In this document: piece after piece, positions 22,716-25,844 of the stretch
Layout of the letters: each line of letters starts with the position of its first letter
Position numbering within the stretch: position 1 is the first letter of the stretch
DNA from: an uncultured Bacteroidaceae bacterium
GTDB taxonomy: Bacteria > Bacteroidota > Bacteroidia > Bacteroidales > Bacteroidaceae
Length of the DNA stretch: 25,844 nucleotides
Reading direction: 5' to 3'
NCBI GenBank assembly: GCA_904501775.1
Contig: CAJGCJ010000016.1
Coordinates: 1-25,844, forward strand
Notes under the pieces: model-generated
Told to the model about the DNA's origin: nothing
What the model saw: only the letters and a program-made list of their open reading frames with translations
The model's database searches: none
Made by a program: the position numbers and the translations under genes

Positions 22716-23153
22716 ATGAAAAAGATTCTTGTAATCAATGGTCCAAACATTAACCTTTTGGGCTTGCGTGAGCCAACAATGTATGGCGAGAGAAACTACG
22801 CTACATTAAGAGAATTTATTTGCGAGAGTGCGGCTGAAGCCGGTGTGCAGGTCGAGTTCTATCAGTCGAACCATGAGGGCGAAATAGTAGACAAGATACA
22901 GGCTGCTTATGGCTGGTTCGATGGCATTCTTATAAATCCTGCAGCATATACACACACAAGTATAGCTATTCTTGATGCGCTTAAGGCTGTTGCGTTGCCT
23001 ACAGTAGAGGTGCATCTTACCGATATAGCTGAGCGCGAGGAATTCCGTCGTTTCTCTTATGTATCTCTATATGCTCATAAGACCATTAGCGGACATGGTT
23101 TCGAGGGCTATCGCGAAGGTATCTTGTTCCTGCGCAGCATGTTGGGTGCATAA
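22716..23153 (+). CDS. aroQ: Type II 3-dehydroquinate dehydratase
   Basis: Removes water from 3-dehydroquinate to give 3-dehydroshikimate; cytosolic, 145 residues, the family's usual length and normally a dodecamer. Characteristic segments are VINGPNINLLGLREPTMYG (the active-site loop with its Arg and Tyr), FYQSNHEGEIVDKIQAAYGW, LINPAAYTHTSIAILDAL (catalytic Asn and His region), and VEVHLTDIAEREEFRRFSYVS. The final catalytic region reads KTISGHGFEGY. The gene starts 38 bases after pheA, the largest gap in the operon, with a small hairpin between. The wording is again more like Clostridia than the Bacteroides form I recall. Confidence 0.95.
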   Translation: MKKILVINGPNINLLGLREPTMYGERNYATLREFICESAAEAGVQVEFYQSNHEGEIVDKIQAAYGWFDGILINPAAYTHTSIAILDALKAVALPTVEVHLTDIAEREEFRRFSYVSLYAHKTISGHGFEGYREGILFLRSMLGA

Positions 23154-23156
23154 GGC

Positions 23157-24689
23157 ATGAGGATTTTTTCCACTTCGGCTGTAAAAACAGTAGACGCGCT
23201 TACTGTGCAATATGAGCCTATAACTCCGTTTGAACTTATGGAGAGGGCATCGTGTGTGCTTGTCCGGGCTGTTGTCGAGTTCTTCCCTGCCTGCAGGCAC
23301 TTTGCAATTTTTGCCGGCACAGGAAATAATGGCGGCGATGGCCTTGTAATGGCACGTCTGCTCATTGAAAAGGGCTGCATGGTCGATGTCTATATGTATG
23401 ACTCTTCGGCGCGTCTTTCGGCCTGCTGTGCCGATGCTTATGAGAAACTGATCGAAGAAAGAGATATTATAATACATAATATATCGTCAGAGGGCTTTCC
23501 GCTCCTTTCTGACGATATTGTCATAATAGATGCACTCTTCGGAAGCGGACTAAGCAGGCCGTTGGAGGATCAATATGCCTCTATCGTCAGGGATATCAAT
23601 TTATCGCCATGCAAGGTTGCTGCGGTCGATGTCCCTTCGGGACTTATGGGCGAGGAGAATGCGCATGCTAACGAGCAGAATGTTGTGTGTGCCGATGTCA
23701 CATTCACCTTGCAGTTCCCTAAGCTCGCTATGCTCTTTGCTGACAACGAGCGTTTTGTAGGCAGGTTGCGTGTGCTTGACATCGGTCTTAGCAAACGTGC
23801 GATGAATGAGACTGAGCCTATTGTCTGCACTATTGAACGCGAAGACCTGTTGCCACTCCTCACCGCACGCCGGCGTCATTCGCATAAAGGTGACTATGGA
23901 CGTGCCTTGCTGGTTGCAGGCTCGCTTGGAATGGCCGGTGCTTCGGTGCTTGCCGCAAGGGCTGCAATGCGTTCGGGTGTGGGGCTTCTGACACTGCATG
24001 TGCCACGATGCAACAACACAATAGTTCAGACTACACTCCCCGAGGCTATGACAAGCCTCGATATTTGCGATACACATATAACTTCTTTGCCGTCTGTAGG
24101 CAGGTTTAATGCTGTCGCAGTGGGGCCCGGGCTCGGTACCGATGAATCGACAGCTGTAGCACTGCTCCAACTGATGGACTGCAATGTTCCTGTGGTAATG
24201 GATGCCGATGCCTTGAATATTCTCTCCATGCACCCCGATTGGTTATATAAGATACCTGCCGGCAGTGTGATTACACCGCATCCGGGCGAGTTCGCCCGTC
24301 TTACAGGTTGTGCCACAGGTGGCTATGAGGCTCTGCAGCGGGCGCGCGACTTTGCAGAAAGATACAAGGTGTGCGTGGTGCTTAAAGGTGCATATACGGC
24401 CGTTATCTCGCCAAATGGCGACTGCAGTTTCAACCACTGCGGTAATGCCGGAATGGCAACAGGTGGCAGCGGGGATGTTCTTACAGGTATTCTCCTTGCG
24501 CTGTTGGCACAGGGACACACTGCCTACGATGCGGCTCGTCTTGCGGTGTACATACATGGGAAGGCCGGCAATGAGGCTGCTGCAGCTAAGGGCATGCGTT
24601 CTATGATTGCCGGGGATATTGTTGAGGCTCTTCCGTCTGCATGGTTGTCGCTTGAGAAAGATTTGCAATATTGGAATAGTGATTTTTGA
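23157..24689 (+). CDS. nnr: Bifunctional NAD(P)H-hydrate repair enzyme
   Basis: Repairs hydrated NADH and NADPH: the N-terminal domain (about 1-215) epimerises NAD(P)HX and the C-terminal domain (about 225-505) dehydrates the S form using ADP; 510 residues, cytosolic. The epimerase motif AGTGNNGGDGLVMARLL (NNGGDG at 57-62) and the later VDVPSGLMGE are present. The dehydratase has HKGDYGRALLVAGSLGMAGA, VITPHPGEFARLTG, VLKGAYTAVISP and the nucleotide-binding NAGMATGGSGDVLTG. It starts 3 bases after aroQ, so it is probably co-transcribed with the aromatic genes. Its form is of the usual Bacteroidales type, unlike the genes before it. Confidence 0.96.
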   Translation: MRIFSTSAVKTVDALTVQYEPITPFELMERASCVLVRAVVEFFPACRHFAIFAGTGNNGGDGLVMARLLIEKGCMVDVYMYDSSARLSACCADAYEKLIEERDIIIHNISSEGFPLLSDDIVIIDALFGSGLSRPLEDQYASIVRDINLSPCKVAAVDVPSGLMGEENAHANEQNVVCADVTFTLQFPKLAMLFADNERFVGRLRVLDIGLSKRAMNETEPIVCTIEREDLLPLLTARRRHSHKGDYGRALLVAGSLGMAGASVLAARAAMRSGVGLLTLHVPRCNNTIVQTTLPEAMTSLDICDTHITSLPSVGRFNAVAVGPGLGTDESTAVALLQLMDCNVPVVMDADALNILSMHPDWLYKIPAGSVITPHPGEFARLTGCATGGYEALQRARDFAERYKVCVVLKGAYTAVISPNGDCSFNHCGNAGMATGGSGDVLTGILLALLAQGHTAYDAARLAVYIHGKAGNEAAAAKGMRSMIAGDIVEALPSAWLSLEKDLQYWNSDF

Positions 24690-24691
24690 GA

Positions 24692-25654
24692 ATGAGAGTC
24701 TATCGTTTCTTTAAGGATTGGTCTTTGCCCATAACAATGCTGACAGGCGTGCTTGCATATATGATCTATGTTAGAGTGCCATTGCCTGCCGCTTTCAGAG
24801 CTGCTGTCCCCGATGTCATTGCGGTCATTCAGCCGACACTTATCTTTCTGATGCTCTTTATAAGCTTCTGTAAGGTGCGTGTAACCGATTTGAGGGTTAA
24901 GCGATGGCATCTGTGGCTGCTTGCCTTTCAGTTGTTTGCCCTCGTAATATTATCTTCTCTGTTGGTGTTTTCACCATCTATGCCACACGAATGGTCGGTG
25001 CTTGTTGAGGCTGCTATACTCTGTCTCATCTGCCCTACAGCTACTGCAGCAGCCGTAATCACAGCCAAACTTGGTGGCAGTGCCTCGTCGCTTATCTCAT
25101 ACACAATGCTTGTGAACTTGGCTGTAGCTGTGGCCGTTCCATGTTCGCTTACATTTATCCGCACAGCCGGGGGCGGTTCGTTTATGGAGTCGTTTATGCT
25201 CATTTCGGGCAAGGTATTCCCCTTGTTGCTCTGTCCGTTGGCCTTTGCCGAGATTTTGAGATATATGTTCCCCTGTCTGCATGCTCTCATCGTTGAGCGT
25301 GGACGCAACTGGCCATTCTATCTGTGGCTTGTGGCATTGGCACTTGCTATCGCTGTCACTACGCGCGCAATAGCACATACTACATTGCCTTTATCGGTGC
25401 TGCTTGGAATAGCTGCCGTCTCGTTCATTTGTTGTATTGTGCAGTTTGCTGTCGGTCGCTATGTCGGTGCTCGCTATGGCGAAATGGTAACAGGTGGACA
25501 GGCTTTAGGACAAAAGAACACAGTCTTTGCAATATGGTTGGCCTATACGTTTATGACACCGGTCACAGCTATTGCCGGCGGATTCTACAGCCTATGGCAC
25601 AATATCGTAAATACTTATCAGTTGTACAGACATAATCATAAGAATAACGGATAA
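24692..25654 (+). CDS. BASS-like membrane transporter
   Basis: Polytopic inner-membrane protein of 320 residues with about nine or ten hydrophobic helices. It resembles the bile acid:sodium symporter superfamily: ICPTATAAAVITAKLGGS lies in the position of a crossing helix, and GGQALGQKNTVFAIWLAYTF with GGFYSLWHNIVNTY matches the C-terminal QN-containing segment of that fold. The substrate is unknown; the family transports many organic anions besides bile acids. A TTG start at 24686 is possible, but the ATG at 24692, two bases after the nnr stop, is preferred. It ends the operon, and its stop codon lies inside a long hairpin. Placement with aromatic genes hints at an organic-acid role but does not prove one. 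Confidence 0.65.
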   Translation: MRVYRFFKDWSLPITMLTGVLAYMIYVRVPLPAAFRAAVPDVIAVIQPTLIFLMLFISFCKVRVTDLRVKRWHLWLLAFQLFALVILSSLLVFSPSMPHEWSVLVEAAILCLICPTATAAAVITAKLGGSASSLISYTMLVNLAVAVAVPCSLTFIRTAGGGSFMESFMLISGKVFPLLLCPLAFAEILRYMFPCLHALIVERGRNWPFYLWLVALALAIAVTTRAIAHTTLPLSVLLGIAAVSFICCIVQFAVGRYVGARYGEMVTGGQALGQKNTVFAIWLAYTFMTPVTAIAGGFYSLWHNIVNTYQLYRHNHKNNG

Positions 25655-25684
25655 CCTTAAATTAAGGTTATCCGTTATTCTTAT
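25638..25684. terminator. Long hairpin overlapping the transporter stop codon
   Basis: A perfect 23-base inverted repeat runs from 25638-25660 to 25662-25684 around a single central base, so the actual loop takes in a few pairs. The left arm includes the last codons and TAA (25652-25654) of the transporter gene. It lies between convergent genes and can act in both directions, though only a weak T-rich stretch follows on either side. Confidence 0.65.
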
Positions 25685-25744
25685 ATGAGTTCAAAACCTA
25701 TTTGGTTGTGTAATTGATTGCTCTTCTTGTCAATATATTATGTA

Positions 25745-25843
25745 TTATTCTTCGGGTGTGAACATGGGGTCCCATGCGGGTAGCTTAGTGGGTTTCTCCT
25801 TAAGTACCTCAAGTACTCTTGCAGGAGCATATTTCTTGTCTAC
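25745..25843 (-). CDS. C-terminal end of an unidentified leftward gene (partial)
   Basis: Thirty-two codons are open from the right edge down to TAA at 25747-25745. The residues include VDKKYAPARVLEVLKEKPTK and end in LPAWDPMFTPEE. Charged and coding-like, it is convergent with the transporter gene across the long hairpin. The rest of the gene lies outside the window. I do not recognise the family from this tail. Confidence 0.6.
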   Translation of the reverse strand, partial: VDKKYAPARVLEVLKEKPTKLPAWDPMFTPEE

Positions 25844-25844
25844 C

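Noticed and set aside
1..25844. CRISPR array, tRNA, rRNA or intact transposase
   Set aside because: I saw no regularly spaced repeats, cloverleaf-like sequence, ribosomal RNA motifs or full transposase on reading both strands, though short RNA genes could be missed by eye.

Overview
The window reads as a chromosomal segment of a member of the Bacteroidales. Gene order is typical of that group (tsaB, a DUF4290 gene, murA, rimM, an M23 peptidase, dxr, rseP; and yicC, gmk, nadD). Promoter-like sites also fit the Bacteroidetes pattern, TTTG or TTG, then 18-20 bases, then TAnnTTTG, usually with short leaders and no strong Shine-Dalgarno sequence.

Layout. (1) Bases 1-1900 are an AT-rich accessory stretch: a lone Mrr-type restriction endonuclease, a palindromic MITE-like element, and the remains of two leftward genes. 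(2) Bases 1900-6200 hold three rightward genes, each with its own promoter: a TauE/SafE-type permease, a probable exported lipoprotein with two DUF2059-like repeats, and a TonB-dependent receptor without a SusD partner. A perfect 17-bp hairpin closes this block. (3) Bases 6213-14216 form one tightly packed leftward unit of eight genes, in transcription order tsaB, DUF4290 gene, murA, rimM, M23-like protein, dxr, rseP, alkaline phosphatase. It joins tRNA modification, peptidoglycan precursor synthesis, ribosome maturation, isoprenoid synthesis and envelope proteolysis. (4) Bases 14456-17147 form a rightward unit yicC, gmk, nadD and a secreted MORN-repeat protein, closed by a terminator. (5) Bases 17319-25654 form a rightward aromatic amino acid unit: DAHP synthase, prephenate dehydrogenase, aroB, aroA, bifunctional chorismate mutase/prephenate dehydratase and type II dehydroquinase, followed by nnr and a BASS-like transporter. 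(6) The right edge holds the C-terminal end of an unidentified leftward gene.

The aromatic unit supplies DAHP synthase, 3-dehydroquinate synthase, dehydroquinase and EPSP synthase, plus the branch enzymes to prephenate, phenylpyruvate and 4-hydroxyphenylpyruvate. Shikimate dehydrogenase, shikimate kinase, chorismate synthase and the aminotransferase must be elsewhere. Its domain architectures (N-terminal ferredoxin-like DAHP synthase; chorismate mutase fused to prephenate dehydratase) and motif wording resemble Firmicutes rather than the usual Bacteroides set, in which chorismate mutase is fused to DAHP synthase. Replacement of the whole operon by ancient transfer is the most interesting hypothesis here. 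Other points worth checking are MurA with Asp in place of the catalytic Cys, an M23 protein with Tyr in place of one active-site His, and the decayed region beside mrr. I found no CRISPR array, tRNA, rRNA or intact transposase, and I do not claim a wholly new defence or biosynthetic system.
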